57,094 nt of DNA from Pseudomonadota bacterium (GCA_023426505.1 JAFAAP010000288.1:1-57094), one strand, 5' to 3'; counted from the first letter of the stretch, positions 24,596 through 33,973 are shown. Notes: a model not told the origin generated them from the letters alone. Numbers and translations are program-made.

Positions 24596-24627
24596 ATGCC
24601 GGCCGAACGCACTCACGTCCGGCCGGT
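24596..24627 (-). terminator. Rho-independent terminator of the DUF2076-type gene
   Basis: Arms CCGGCCG and CGGCCGG, extended by a G-U pair, enclose a 14-base loop. On the minus strand the stem is followed by CATTTTTGCG. It lies 19 bases past the stop of the gene ending at 24646. Confidence 0.75.
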
Positions 24628-24645
24628 TCGATCCGGGAACTCGGC

Positions 24646-25212
24646 TCAGGCTTCGTCGAAGCCGAAGTCGCCTCCGTCGTCGCTTACCTCTTCAGCCGCC
24701 GCCTGCTGCGGCTCGGGCTGAGACGGTGCGGCGGCGGTCGTGCTGCCTCCGCCGGAGAAGGCACTGGCGATCATGTTGCCGAGGACGACACCGCCAGCGA
24801 CACCCATCGCGGTCTGGGCTGCACCGGCCAGAAATCCGCCACCGCCGCGACCTGCCATTCCCTGCGCCATGTGCGGCGGCACACTGTGCATCGGCTGCAT
24901 GTGGTGGGGCTGCACCGTCTGGAGCTGAGGACGAGGCTGTCCTCCGCCGAAAAGACCGGACAGGAAGCCGCCTCCGCCGGCCGGGCGACTCGCAAGTTCC
25001 TGCTCGAGCTGCTGAATGCGGCCATTGGCGGCGCTCAGAGCCTGCTCCTGCACGACGATCGTCTGGGCCATGTAGTAGGGGGCATTCGGCTGCTGCCCGA
25101 TCTTCGTGCGGATGTAGTCGGCCGCCTGCGTGTCGGGTGCAGAGGTCTGGCCCTCGACCTGTGCGAGCTTGCCGAAGAGCTGCTCGATGGCTTGGCGATC
25201 ATGGTGATCCAT
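24646..25212 (-). CDS. DUF2076-family protein
   Basis: This 188-residue protein begins MDHHDRQAIEQLFGKLAQVE and continues with APYYMAQTIVVQEQAL and a short coiled-coil NGRIQQLEQELA. A glycine-rich segment (FLSGLFGGG) and a His/Met/Pro-rich stretch follow, then a possible membrane-associating AAQTAMGVAGGVVLGNMI and an acidic tail. This layout matches DUF2076 proteins, which are usually described as putative periplasmic ligand-binding sensor proteins; the function is not established. The start at 25212 has AAAGGA upstream. Longer upstream frames are rejected as out of character. Confidence 0.8.
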   Translation of the reverse strand: MDHHDRQAIEQLFGKLAQVEGQTSAPDTQAADYIRTKIGQQPNAPYYMAQTIVVQEQALSAANGRIQQLEQELASRPAGGGGFLSGLFGGGQPRPQLQTVQPHHMQPMHSVPPHMAQGMAGRGGGGFLAGAAQTAMGVAGGVVLGNMIASAFSGGGSTTAAAPSQPEPQQAAAEEVSDDGGDFGFDEA

Positions 25213-25512
25213 AAAAAGGGTCCTTTCTGCAAACGAGGATGACTGCGCGTCCCACCTTCCACGAAGGCCGAGCCCCCCGGGCCGTCGGGCGGGAGCTCGT
25301 GAGTGGGCTACGGTCATATACGGAGCGATGCGGTGAACTAATCCCCCTGCGGTCCAACAAACCTCCTGGGGTAGCCACCATCGCGGGCCGAGGCTTGCCT
25401 TTGGGATCCCCGCAGGCCGCTCCAGAAACCGTTCCGGCGGGGCGGACCCGGACGCGGGATGCGAAGAGGTATTGCCGAATCCCCGATTCAACAGTTATAT
25501 AGCGACGCAATT
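25213..25512. other. Divergent promoter region, DUF2076-type gene and MarR operon
   Basis: No gene is visible in these 300 bases. It must carry the promoter of the minus-strand DUF2076-type gene and that of the plus-strand efflux operon. The region close to 25486-25530 is AT-rich. Confidence 0.45.
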
Positions 25513-25526
25513 GATAGCATGCTATC
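25513..25526. promoter_or_regulatory. Candidate MarR operator, 14-bp perfect palindrome
   Basis: GATAGCATGCTATC is a perfect palindrome that ends three bases before the MarR start codon. MarR proteins commonly repress their own operon from such palindromes. Its position would block translation initiation or transcription start, and no Shine-Dalgarno sequence fits between it and the ATG. Confidence 0.65.
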
Positions 25527-25529
25527 TAT

Positions 25530-26003
25530 ATGGATACTAAGAAAACCCAATCCGAGCTATTGCGCGCCGAGTTCCTGGAAGAGCTTTCGATCACCAGCCG
25601 GAAACTCCGCACCCTTTTCGACGCCCGCGTTCGAGCCCATGGACTCACCCTGGCCCGCGCCCGCACGCTTATTCACCTCTCGAAGAAAGACGTGATGACC
25701 CAGACCGAGCTGGCCGAGATCCTGGAGGTGGAGGGGCCGACCTTGGTCCGCCTGCTCGACGGGCTGGAACGCCAGGGCCTGACGGAGCGCCGTCCGGTCG
25801 AGGGTGATCGTCGGGCAAAGCACATCGCACTCACGAATTCAGGACGCCAGCTCGCGGCAGAAGTCACGGGGCTAGGGAATGAGCTCCGGGAAGAGGTCCT
25901 TGCTGACGTGTCAGAAGCCGAGTTGGTCAGCGCCACTCGAGTGTTCTATGCCATCGCCCAAAAGATCACGGCGGTCGCCGGCTGCGAGCCCGACGCGGCA
26001 TGA
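25530..26003 (+). CDS. MarR-family regulator of the efflux operon
   Basis: This 157-residue winged-helix regulator has RARTLIHLSKKDVMTQTELAEILEVE at the DNA-reading helices. The wing is TERRPVEGDRRAKHIALT, and a C-terminal dimerisation helix (VFYAIAQKITAVAG) closes the protein. MarR proteins respond to phenolic or lipophilic compounds. The gene overlaps the downstream MFS pump by four bases (ATGA). It probably represses the whole cluster through the adjoining palindrome. No ribosome site precedes the ATG, suggesting a leaderless or near-leaderless transcript. Confidence 0.9.
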   Translation: MDTKKTQSELLRAEFLEELSITSRKLRTLFDARVRAHGLTLARARTLIHLSKKDVMTQTELAEILEVEGPTLVRLLDGLERQGLTERRPVEGDRRAKHIALTNSGRQLAAEVTGLGNELREEVLADVSEAELVSATRVFYAIAQKITAVAGCEPDAA

Positions 26004-27697
26004 GTGCATCGCCGGCCCTTCGATCCGCCGATCCAGAAGTTCCTGACGCCCCTCCAGAGGTCGAGCCCCCCTCGAAGTTTGCCGGGCGTCCGGAGTTGCA
26101 GGCGTCGCCGACCCCTACGGCGGCGCCTGCTCCCATGCCTGCGCCACGGGCCGCGGGTTATATGTTGGCGTCGCTGCTCCTTGCCCTGACCCAGGGCCTG
26201 GGAATGAACCTCATTTCAGCGAACCTGCCGCAGATCCAGGGGGCCATCGGTGCGACGGCGACTGAAGCAACTTGGCTCATGGCGGCTTACATGGCGCCGA
26301 ATGTCAGCCTTTCCCTCGCGCTGATCAAAATCAGGAATCAGTACGGACTGCGCAATTTCGCGGAGCTGAGCATCCTCGGCTTCGTCATCGTTGCGTCCAT
26401 GCACCTGTTCGTCGATGATCTTCATTCGGCACTCGTGGTTCGCTTCCTGAGCGGAATCGTTGCCGCTCCCATGTCAACGCTCTGCTTCCTCTACATGCTC
26501 GAACCCTTTGCCCCTGCTAGGAAGCTGACTGTTGGACTTTCACTCGCACTCACCTCTCTCTCGCTGGGAATGCCCGTCGCGCGTCTGATCTCGCCTGGCC
26601 TCCTTCAGATCGGGCTCTGGCATGGTCTGCATGTTGCGGAGATCGCGCTTGCCCTGATGGCCTTTGCGGCCGTGTACCTGCTGCCTCTCACGCCGCAGCC
26701 TCGGGCGAAGGTCATCGAACTCCTCGACATCGTCAGTTTCCTGCTCATCGCAACCGGGTTCGGGCTCACGGCGGTCGTGCTCACCCTCGGCCGGTTGTAC
26801 TGGTGGTTCGAAGCGCCATGGCTTGGCATGATGCTGGCGGGAGGCGTCGCATCCGTAACTCTGGCTGCTGTCATCGAGCTCAACCGGAAAAGCCCGCTTG
26901 TGGACATCCGCTGGCTTGCAAGCCCGGAGGTGATCCATTTTACCGGCGCGCTGCTGATCTTCCGCATTATCCTGTCGGAGCAGACGACCGGTGCGGTCGG
27001 GTTCCTTCAGGCCCTAGGACTCACGAATGACCAGACGGCGGTGCTCTATGGCATCACTTTGGCCTCTTCCATCGCCGGAGGCCTCGCCTGTGCAGCCGTC
27101 ATGAAGCCGGGCCGTGAGCAGTGGATCCATGTGGTGGCACTCGCGCTGCTCATGGGCGGGGCCTTCATGGACAGCCATGCCACCAGTCTGACCCGCCCGG
27201 AGCAGATGCTCCTGAGCCAGGCCATGATCGCTTTTGCGGGCTCCCTGTTCCTGCCGCCTGCTCTCGCATCCGGACTCATGTCGGCTCTCAAGCGGGGCCC
27301 CAACTACATCCTCAGCTTCGTCATCATCTTTCTGACCACGCAGAGCATCGGTGGGCTTCTGGGTTCGGCGACCCTGGGAACGTACTTGACCGTTCGGACG
27401 AAGGTTCATGCCGCGTCTCTTGTTCAGCGGATCGTCCTAACCGACCCGGTGGTGGCGCAGCGCGTATCGCAACTCGAAGCCGCATACGGCCGCGTGATCA
27501 CCGACAAGGCTCAGCTCGGGACCCAGGGCCTGAACCTGTTGAACCAGCAGGTCACACGCGAGTCGAACGTTCTCGCCTACAACGATCTCTTCCTTCTCGT
27601 GGCGGCGCTTGCCGGCCTCGCGCTCGCAGCCCTGCTCATTCACATGGCGATCCTGGCCCTCGGCCGACTGGTCGCCGATCCACAGCCCGCGAACTGA
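26000..27697 (+). CDS. MFS multidrug efflux pump, EmrB/DHA2 family
   Basis: This 565-residue inner-membrane transporter has about fourteen predicted helices. Its proline-rich N-terminal tail of about 45 residues is longer than usual. The segments ALTQGLGMNLISANLPQIQGAIG and LMAAYMAPNVSLSLALIKIRN match the DHA2 drug:H+ antiporters. The long periplasmic loop near residues 455-515 (RTKVHAASLVQRIVL onward) is typical of EmrB partners of EmrA. The start overlaps the MarR stop, and an EmrA-type adaptor follows 19 bases after its own stop. Confidence 0.9.
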   Translation: MSASPALRSADPEVPDAPPEVEPPSKFAGRPELQASPTPTAAPAPMPAPRAAGYMLASLLLALTQGLGMNLISANLPQIQGAIGATATEATWLMAAYMAPNVSLSLALIKIRNQYGLRNFAELSILGFVIVASMHLFVDDLHSALVVRFLSGIVAAPMSTLCFLYMLEPFAPARKLTVGLSLALTSLSLGMPVARLISPGLLQIGLWHGLHVAEIALALMAFAAVYLLPLTPQPRAKVIELLDIVSFLLIATGFGLTAVVLTLGRLYWWFEAPWLGMMLAGGVASVTLAAVIELNRKSPLVDIRWLASPEVIHFTGALLIFRIILSEQTTGAVGFLQALGLTNDQTAVLYGITLASSIAGGLACAAVMKPGREQWIHVVALALLMGGAFMDSHATSLTRPEQMLLSQAMIAFAGSLFLPPALASGLMSALKRGPNYILSFVIIFLTTQSIGGLLGSATLGTYLTVRTKVHAASLVQRIVLTDPVVAQRVSQLEAAYGRVITDKAQLGTQGLNLLNQQVTRESNVLAYNDLFLLVAALAGLALAALLIHMAILALGRLVADPQPAN

Positions 27698-27716
27698 AGA
27701 CTGAAACCAAGAGCCG

Positions 27717-28802
27717 ATGTTTAAACTCCTTCGTTCTACTGCAACTTTGCTCGCCGTCGTGCTTGGCGCCGGCGGTGTGTTGCTGGTTCTCTACACTTGG
27801 CGTCTGCCACCCTTCACCAGCACCGTCGAGGTGACTGATAACGCCTATGTCCGGGGCCAGATCACGCTGGTCAGCCCTCAGCTTGCCGGCTACGTCGCAG
27901 AGGTCGCCGTGCAGGATTTCCAGGAGGTCAAAGCCGGGCAGATTCTGGTGAAGCTCGATGATCGAATTTACGAGCAGAAGCTGCAGCAGGCCAAAGCCAC
28001 GCTTGCGGGCCAGCAGGCAGCCCTCGCGAATTCCAAGCAAAAGCGCCGCTCGGATGAAGCTCGCATCGCTTCGAGCCAGGCTCAGGTGGACAGTGCAAAG
28101 GCCGCCTTGACCGCAGCGGAGGCCAACTGGAACCGCATTGAGCCGCTTCTGGAGCGTGGCATTACGACCCAGAAGGAAGCCGACCAGAGCCGCGCCTCCC
28201 TCGACCAAGCGCGGGCTGCACTGAACCAAGCCCAGGCGGCTTTGGAGGTCTCACGCCAGGAGCTCGCATCGACACTGGTCACTCGCCAATCGCTAGAGGC
28301 AGCGGTCCTGGGCGCGGAGGCTGCGGTTCACCTTGCCGAAATCGACCTTCAGAACACCCGGATCATGGCTCCTAGGGACGGGCAGCTCGGGGAGGTCGGC
28401 GCCCGGGTGGGCCAGTACGTTTCGATCGGCACCCAGCTGATGGCACTGGTGCCTGACCGTGTTTGGGTCGTAGCCAATTTCAAGGAAACCCAGCTTGCAG
28501 GCATGAAGGCAGGCCAAGCCGTGACATTCACGGTCGATGCGCTCCAGCACGCCAGTCTGGCAGGCCACATCGAGCGCTTCGCGCCGGCAGCCGGATCGGA
28601 GTTCAGCGTCCTCAAGGCCGACAACGCCACGGGCAATTTCACGAAGGTTGCTCAGCGCGTGCCGGTGCGCATTTCCGTCGATCCCGACCAAGCACTGACG
28701 GACAGGCTCGCGCCGGGAATGTCGGTGGTGGTTACTGTCGACACATCGGCCTCGGCGAAACCGAATGATGTCGCATCGACCGGAGCCGTGAGCCTTCGGT
28801 AG
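27717..28802 (+). CDS. EmrA/HlyD-type membrane fusion protein
   Basis: This 361-residue periplasmic adaptor is anchored by one N-terminal helix (LLAVVLGAGGVLLVLYTW). The lipoyl half-motif VEVTDNAYVRGQITLVSPQLAGYVAEVAV is followed by an alpha-helical hairpin of about 140 residues rich in Ala/Gln. The second lipoyl half (TRIMAPRDGQLGEVGARVG) and beta-barrel segments (VWVVANFKETQL) come after it. It should link the MFS pump to an outer-membrane channel, but no TolC-type gene is in the window. Confidence 0.9.
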   Translation: MFKLLRSTATLLAVVLGAGGVLLVLYTWRLPPFTSTVEVTDNAYVRGQITLVSPQLAGYVAEVAVQDFQEVKAGQILVKLDDRIYEQKLQQAKATLAGQQAALANSKQKRRSDEARIASSQAQVDSAKAALTAAEANWNRIEPLLERGITTQKEADQSRASLDQARAALNQAQAALEVSRQELASTLVTRQSLEAAVLGAEAAVHLAEIDLQNTRIMAPRDGQLGEVGARVGQYVSIGTQLMALVPDRVWVVANFKETQLAGMKAGQAVTFTVDALQHASLAGHIERFAPAAGSEFSVLKADNATGNFTKVAQRVPVRISVDPDQALTDRLAPGMSVVVTVDTSASAKPNDVASTGAVSLR

Positions 28803-28849
28803 CGCCGGAACCCTGGTCCTGCTCGAGCAGAAATCTAGATAGTCGAAAG

Positions 28850-28923
28850 GGGCGAGAGAACCTGCCGCCGCTTGGTTGCTCTGCTGCGCCTTACATCGGA
28901 GGGCCAGGCAGGTTCTCTCGCCC
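28850..28923. repeat. Perfect 17-bp inverted repeat between the MFS and RND pump genes
   Basis: The arms GGGCGAGAGAACCTGCC (28850-28866) and GGCAGGTTCTCTCGCCC (28907-28923) are exact reverse complements separated by 40 bases. It follows the adaptor gene and precedes the RND adaptor. No T tract follows either arm, so it is not a standard intrinsic terminator. The stem could stabilise an mRNA 3' end or be the relic of a small mobile element. Confidence 0.7.
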
Positions 28924-29043
28924 TGCGAGCCGATTGTCGATCCATGCTGCGAGAGAGCTGTTGCGGAAGGTTTGCTTCTCACCCTTGAGACCCGGCGAAC
29001 CTTTCAGCTCCGACTGCTTCTCCCAGGGAACCCGGAGCGTAAT

Positions 29044-30261
29044 GTGGCCAGGCGCGTCATTTTCATCGTCGTCATCGGGCTTGTTCTCGCCGCGGCTCTG
29101 TATGCGTTCTATCACCGCTCAGCCGGAGGCCCCCCTGACTCAGGAACGGCGGCAGGCCCGACGCAACGACCGCCTCCTGAGGTTGGGATCATCGTCGCCC
29201 AGCCTGCGGAAGTAGCCTATCCGGTTGAGTACGCCGGCCGTGTCGCAGGTTACCGCGACGTCGAGGTCCGCCCCCGTGTCGGCGGGCTCCTGCTGAAGCG
29301 CGAGTTCGACGAAGGAGGGCGGGTCAAGCAGGATCAGGTGCTGTTTCGCATCGATCCCGCCACCTATCAGGTGGCCTTGAGCCGGGCCGAGGCCCAGCTT
29401 CTTCAAGCACAGGCCGCCCTCCAGCAGGCCGAAGAGAATTTCGGGCGCATCGAGCCGCTCGCCCGGCGCGGCGTCTCCACGGAGGCCCAGCTTGCGGAGG
29501 CTCGTTCGCAGAGGGATCAGGGACGGGCTGGGGTTCAGCTTGCCCAGGCGGAAGTAGAAAACGCGAAGCTCAACCTGAGCTATACGACGGTGACCGCGCC
29601 GGTCGCGGGCATCACGGCCCTCCAATCGCCGCCGGAAGGGGCGCTCATTCAGGCACAGCAGACCCTTCTGACCACGATCTCCGTCATTGATCCTGCTTAC
29701 GTCAATTTCTCCGTCACGGACGAGGAGGCGCGTGCGTTCCGGGCCCTGAACGCGCAGCGCGAGCATCCAATCACGGAGAAGGACCTGACCGTCGAGATCC
29801 TGATCGGCCAGAGTACAACGTATCCCGACAAAGGCAGGATCGATACGGCGGCCCAGCGGGTCGACCCTCAGACGGGGACCATCCAGGTCCGAGCGATCTT
29901 TCCGAACGCCGATGGGGTGCTGCTGCCGGGCCAATTCGTCCGTGTCCGGCTCTACGGGGTAACGGTCCCGCAAGCGATCGTCGTGCCGCAACAGGCCGTC
30001 AGCCAGGGGCCGCAAGGGCCGTCGGTCTATGTGCTCGGGGAGAACAATGTAGCCCAGGTCCGCCCAATCCGCCTCGGGGCGGAACTCGCCTCCGGTTGGA
30101 TCGTGAGCGAAGGCCTCAAGGGCGGCGAGCGCGTGATCGTCGATGGCGTGATCCGGGTCCGTCCCGGGCAACCGGTTCGCCCGTCGCCCGTAGCGGTCGA
30201 GCGGAAGGCCGAACAGTCCCCATCGTTGCCAGCAGGCGAGCCCGCTGGAGGCAGGCGATGA
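29044..30261 (+). CDS. RND efflux periplasmic adaptor, AcrA/MexA type
   Basis: This membrane fusion protein of about 405 residues has one N-terminal helix (VIFIVVIGLVLAAALYAFYH). The typical lipoyl segments are EYAGRVAGYRDVEVRPRVGG and TVTAPVAGITALQSPPEGAL. A helical hairpin lies near residues 125-190, and the beta-barrel (RIDTAAQRVDPQTGTIQVRA) and MP domains follow. The GTG start at 29044 has GGAG six bases upstream; longer frames upstream run into the inverted repeat region. Its stop overlaps the pump start (ATGA). Confidence 0.9.
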   Translation: MARRVIFIVVIGLVLAAALYAFYHRSAGGPPDSGTAAGPTQRPPPEVGIIVAQPAEVAYPVEYAGRVAGYRDVEVRPRVGGLLLKREFDEGGRVKQDQVLFRIDPATYQVALSRAEAQLLQAQAALQQAEENFGRIEPLARRGVSTEAQLAEARSQRDQGRAGVQLAQAEVENAKLNLSYTTVTAPVAGITALQSPPEGALIQAQQTLLTTISVIDPAYVNFSVTDEEARAFRALNAQREHPITEKDLTVEILIGQSTTYPDKGRIDTAAQRVDPQTGTIQVRAIFPNADGVLLPGQFVRVRLYGVTVPQAIVVPQQAVSQGPQGPSVYVLGENNVAQVRPIRLGAELASGWIVSEGLKGGERVIVDGVIRVRPGQPVRPSPVAVERKAEQSPSLPAGEPAGGRR

Positions 30262-33200
30262 TTTCGAAATTCTTCATCGATCGGCCGATCTTCGCTTCGG
30301 TTCTGTCCATCGTGATCGTGCTCGCCGGAATGGTCGCCATGCGGGTGCTGCCCGTCGCCCAGTACCCTGAGATCGTTCCGCCCCAGGTCGTCGTCTCGGC
30401 AACCTATCCGGGTGCAAGCGCCCAAACGATCGCCGAAACGGTCGCCGCGCCACTCGAGCAGCAGATCAATGGCGTCGAGGACATGATCTACATGCAGTCG
30501 ACCTCGACAGGGTCCGGCACCATGAACCTGTCCGTCTACTTCCAGACGGGAACTGACCCGGACCAGGCGACGATTAACGTCAACAACAGAGTCCAGCGCG
30601 CGACGGCGGTCCTCCCGGAGGAGGTCAGGCGCCAAGGGGTGACGGTTTCGAAGCGGTCATCATCGATCCTCCAGATCGTCGCCTTGTCTTCGCCCGACCG
30701 GCGCTATGACCCGATCTACATTTCCAACTATGCGCTCATCAATATCATCGACGAGCTAAGGCGCACGCCCGGGGTCGGCGACGCATCGCTCTTCGGCGCC
30801 TCCGACTATTCGATGCGGATCTGGCTGCGCCCGGACAAGGTTGCTCAGGTCAATCTCACTCCTGAAGATATCGCTGCCGCCATTAGGGAGCAGAATGCCC
30901 AGTTTGCGGCAGGTCGATTCGGTGAGGAACCGATGACAAATCGGCAGGCCTTCACCTACTCGGTCACGACACAGGGACGGTTCGCCGATCCCAGGGAATT
31001 CGAGCAGATCATCCTCCGGTCCGACGAGAATGGAGGTGCATTGCGCCTGAAGGATGTCGCGCGGGTCGAACTGGGATCCCTGAACTATTCGACTGTCTCG
31101 ACGCTGAACGGGGCACCGACGGTGCCGATCGGAGTCTATCTCCAACCCGGCGCCAACGCTCTCGAGGTCTCAGCCGCCATCGACGCCGTGATGCAGCGGT
31201 TGTCACAGCGTTTCCCCGATGGGTTGCGGTACGAAGTGCCCTACAACACGACGCGGTTCATCGAGGTATCGGTTGAGGAGGTGATCCGAACCTTCATAGA
31301 AGCCATCGTGCTAGTGGTCGTGGTGGTCTTCATGTTCCTCCAGAACTGGCGCGCCACGCTGATCCCCATTCTTGCGGTACCCGTGTCGATCGTGGGGACA
31401 TTCGCTGGAATGTATCTGCTCGGGTTCTCGATCAACCTTCTGACGCTGTTCGGCCTGATCCTCGCAATCGGCATCGTCGTCGACGACGCGATCATCGTGC
31501 TCGAGAATGTCGAGCGCATCATGTCGAGCGAGGGAAAAGGACCCCGGGAGTCCGCGATCCAAGCCATGGAGGAAGTGAGCGGGCCTGTCATCGCCGTCGT
31601 GCTGGTCTTATGTGCCGTGTTCATCCCCGTGTCGTTCCTAGGCGGTCTTGCCGGCGAACTTTACCGCCAGTTTGCGGTGACGATCGCGGTTTCCGTCGTG
31701 ATCTCGGGAATCGTAGCGCTCACGCTGACGCCTGCCCTCTGCGCTCTCATGTTGAAGGAGGGGCATCGGGAACCCTGGATGCCTTTCCGGGTCTTCAATC
31801 GCGGGTTCGACTGGATCACCAGCCGGTTCACCGCCGGCACCGCCTTCTTTCTCCGCCATGCGCTGATCGCTCTCGTGCTCATCGTCGGCATGCTCGGAGC
31901 AACGTGGTGGTTGTTTGAAAGAGTACCCGGTGGACTCGTGCCCGCCGAGGATCTCGGCAACGTCTTCGTCGTGACCGCGTTGCCGCCGGCAGCCTCGCTC
32001 GACAGGACGCTCGACATCACGGCGAAGGTCAACGAGGAGCTGATGAAGAACCCGGCCGTAGCGGACGTCGTCACCATTGCCGGCTATGACTTCCTGTCCG
32101 GCGCTCAAAAGACGAATGCCGGGATATCCTTCGTGACGCTCAAGGACTGGTCCGAGCGGACAGATCCGCGCCTCGACGCCCGCAACCTCGCTCCGTCATT
32201 CGCGGCCATCAACGCCCATTTCCGTGACGGCGTCGTCATTGGGTTCAACCCGCCGCCCATCATGGGGCTTAGCACGACCGGCGGTTTCGAATTCTATCTG
32301 CAGGACCGCTCCGGCGGCAGCCTTGAGGATCTTGCACAGGCAGCCCAGCGGGTGATCCAAGCGGCCGCCCAGCGTCCCGAGCTTTCCGGAGTATCGACCA
32401 CGTTCAGCACAGGCGTCCCGCAATATCGAATCGACGTCGACCGCGACAAAGCGAAGGCGCTTGGCGTGCCGATTGCCGCAATCTTCGATACGATGCAGAG
32501 CACGTTCGGAAGCCTTTACGTGAACGATTTCAGCCTGTTCGGACGCACCTATCGCGTCAGCCTGTCGTCTGAGCCCGAATTCCGGCAATCGCCCAATGAT
32601 CTTCGGCATGTCTTCGTCCGATCGACCAACAACACGATGGTTCCTCTGAACGTTCTGATCTCCGCCTCGCGGATCGTGGGGCCTGATGTAGTCGACCGTT
32701 TCAATGTCTTTCCGGCCGCCAAGATCCAGGGCAATCCGGCTCCCGGGTTCTCATCGGGGCAGGCGATTGCCGCCATTGAAGAGGTTGTCGCCCAAACCCT
32801 GTCGTCCGACTATACGATCGGCTGGACCGGCTCCGCGTATCAGGAACTCCAGTCGGCCGGTACCGGTGCGCAGGGGTTCCTCTTCGGCCTGGTCATGGTT
32901 TTCCTCATCCTGGCGGCGCAGTACGAGCGCTGGTCCTTGCCCCTGGCTGTGATCGCCGCTGTCCCGTTCGCCGTGTTCGGCGCCATCGTGGCCATATGGT
33001 TGCGGGGTATCGAGAACGACATCTATTTCCAGGTCGGTCTCGTCACCCTGATAGGACTTGCGGCCAAGAATGCGATTCTCATCGTGGAATTCGCCGCGGA
33101 GCACCACAGGGCAGGGGCATCCGCCTTTGATGCCGCGATGGAGGCGGCGCGTCTGCGCTTCCGTCCGATCGTCATGACGTCGCTTGCCTTCATTCTCGGC

Positions 33201-33398
33201 GTCGTACCGCTCGCCATTTCCTCCGGCGCCGGCTCAGCGAGCCGGCACTCGGTCGGGACCGGCGTGATCGGTGGTATGCTGGCCGCGACTTTCCTCGCAA
33301 TCCTGTTCGTGCCGCTATTCTTCAGGGTGGTGACACGGTCCGGAAAGCAATCCAGACCAGAAGCCCAACTTCCATCCGCAACCGCAGCCAAACCGTGA
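30258..33398 (+). CDS. RND multidrug efflux pump, AcrB/MexB type (HAE1)
   Basis: This 1046-residue inner-membrane proton/drug antiporter starts MISKFFIDRPIFASVLSIVI, the classic HAE1 N-terminus. The proton-relay acidic pair is in IGIVVDDAIIVLENVERIM (TM4) and the relay Lys in LAAKNAILIVEFAAEHH (TM10). Periplasmic porter and docking domains fill the two large loops. The length matches AcrB/MexB. Translation is coupled to the adaptor by the four-base overlap. Drug substrates are not predictable from sequence. The outer-membrane partner must be encoded elsewhere. Confidence 0.94.
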   Translation: MISKFFIDRPIFASVLSIVIVLAGMVAMRVLPVAQYPEIVPPQVVVSATYPGASAQTIAETVAAPLEQQINGVEDMIYMQSTSTGSGTMNLSVYFQTGTDPDQATINVNNRVQRATAVLPEEVRRQGVTVSKRSSSILQIVALSSPDRRYDPIYISNYALINIIDELRRTPGVGDASLFGASDYSMRIWLRPDKVAQVNLTPEDIAAAIREQNAQFAAGRFGEEPMTNRQAFTYSVTTQGRFADPREFEQIILRSDENGGALRLKDVARVELGSLNYSTVSTLNGAPTVPIGVYLQPGANALEVSAAIDAVMQRLSQRFPDGLRYEVPYNTTRFIEVSVEEVIRTFIEAIVLVVVVVFMFLQNWRATLIPILAVPVSIVGTFAGMYLLGFSINLLTLFGLILAIGIVVDDAIIVLENVERIMSSEGKGPRESAIQAMEEVSGPVIAVVLVLCAVFIPVSFLGGLAGELYRQFAVTIAVSVVISGIVALTLTPALCALMLKEGHREPWMPFRVFNRGFDWITSRFTAGTAFFLRHALIALVLIVGMLGATWWLFERVPGGLVPAEDLGNVFVVTALPPAASLDRTLDITAKVNEELMKNPAVADVVTIAGYDFLSGAQKTNAGISFVTLKDWSERTDPRLDARNLAPSFAAINAHFRDGVVIGFNPPPIMGLSTTGGFEFYLQDRSGGSLEDLAQAAQRVIQAAAQRPELSGVSTTFSTGVPQYRIDVDRDKAKALGVPIAAIFDTMQSTFGSLYVNDFSLFGRTYRVSLSSEPEFRQSPNDLRHVFVRSTNNTMVPLNVLISASRIVGPDVVDRFNVFPAAKIQGNPAPGFSSGQAIAAIEEVVAQTLSSDYTIGWTGSAYQELQSAGTGAQGFLFGLVMVFLILAAQYERWSLPLAVIAAVPFAVFGAIVAIWLRGIENDIYFQVGLVTLIGLAAKNAILIVEFAAEHHRAGASAFDAAMEAARLRFRPIVMTSLAFILGVVPLAISSGAGSASRHSVGTGVIGGMLAATFLAILFVPLFFRVVTRSGKQSRPEAQLPSATAAKP

Positions 33399-33471
33399 AC
33401 CCGAGAGCCTGAAGAGCACCACGATTAACCTCACTCCCCATCCTATTAGGAGCGAAGCCGCCTGACTCGGG

Positions 33472-33738
33472 TCAGGCTCGAAAGGTACGGCGGTTGTAAT
33501 GCCTCCACAGTGCTGTCAGGAAGTCGACATAAGGTTGGCGAGTGTCCTGATATGAGTTCCTCAGGGTCTGCCTGAGATGTTCCTTCTGTTCCTTATCCAT
33601 ATTCGATCGGTCGAGATTGAGGAGGGCGACCTCGTGACGTAAGTCGATGTCGCAGATCTTGTGCAATACATCCTTGATCGGTGCATTCAAGCCAGTTGAA
33701 TACTCGCCAAACCAGGAATTGGCATTGCTGTCCGCCAT
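33472..33738 (-). CDS. Small conserved-looking hypothetical protein
   Basis: I do not recognise this 88-residue protein. It is soluble and helical (NAPIKDVLHKICDIDLRHEVALLN, MDKEQKEHLRQTLRNS) and ends in a basic segment RRTFRA. AGGGAG lies seven bases before the ATG at 33738. It is convergent with the RND pump gene. A 7-bp hairpin GCCTGAC/GTCAGGC at 33460-33477 near its stop lacks a T tract. Confidence 0.6.
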   Translation of the reverse strand: MADSNANSWFGEYSTGLNAPIKDVLHKICDIDLRHEVALLNLDRSNMDKEQKEHLRQTLRNSYQDTRQPYVDFLTALWRHYNRRTFRA

Positions 33739-33973
33739 GATCTGCTCCCTTATTCGAATCAAGTGTTCATGAATAAAGCTTAGCCAGATCTTCATACGCC
33801 TCTGCAGGTCGGCAGGATACGGTGTACGTGTACTTACTCCGGAGGGATTATCCCGTCAGGGCCGTTGATTGGTACATTTTGACCGGAAGCGGAGGCCGCG
33901 ATCGGTTCCACGCATTCAACCCCGTGGGCGATTACATGGCGACATGATGCAACAGATCCGCTATTCAGTGAGC

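Noticed and set aside
33460..33477. GCCTGAC/GTCAGGC hairpin after the RND pump gene
   Set aside because: The stem is only 7 bp and neither side has a T tract, so I do not call a terminator.
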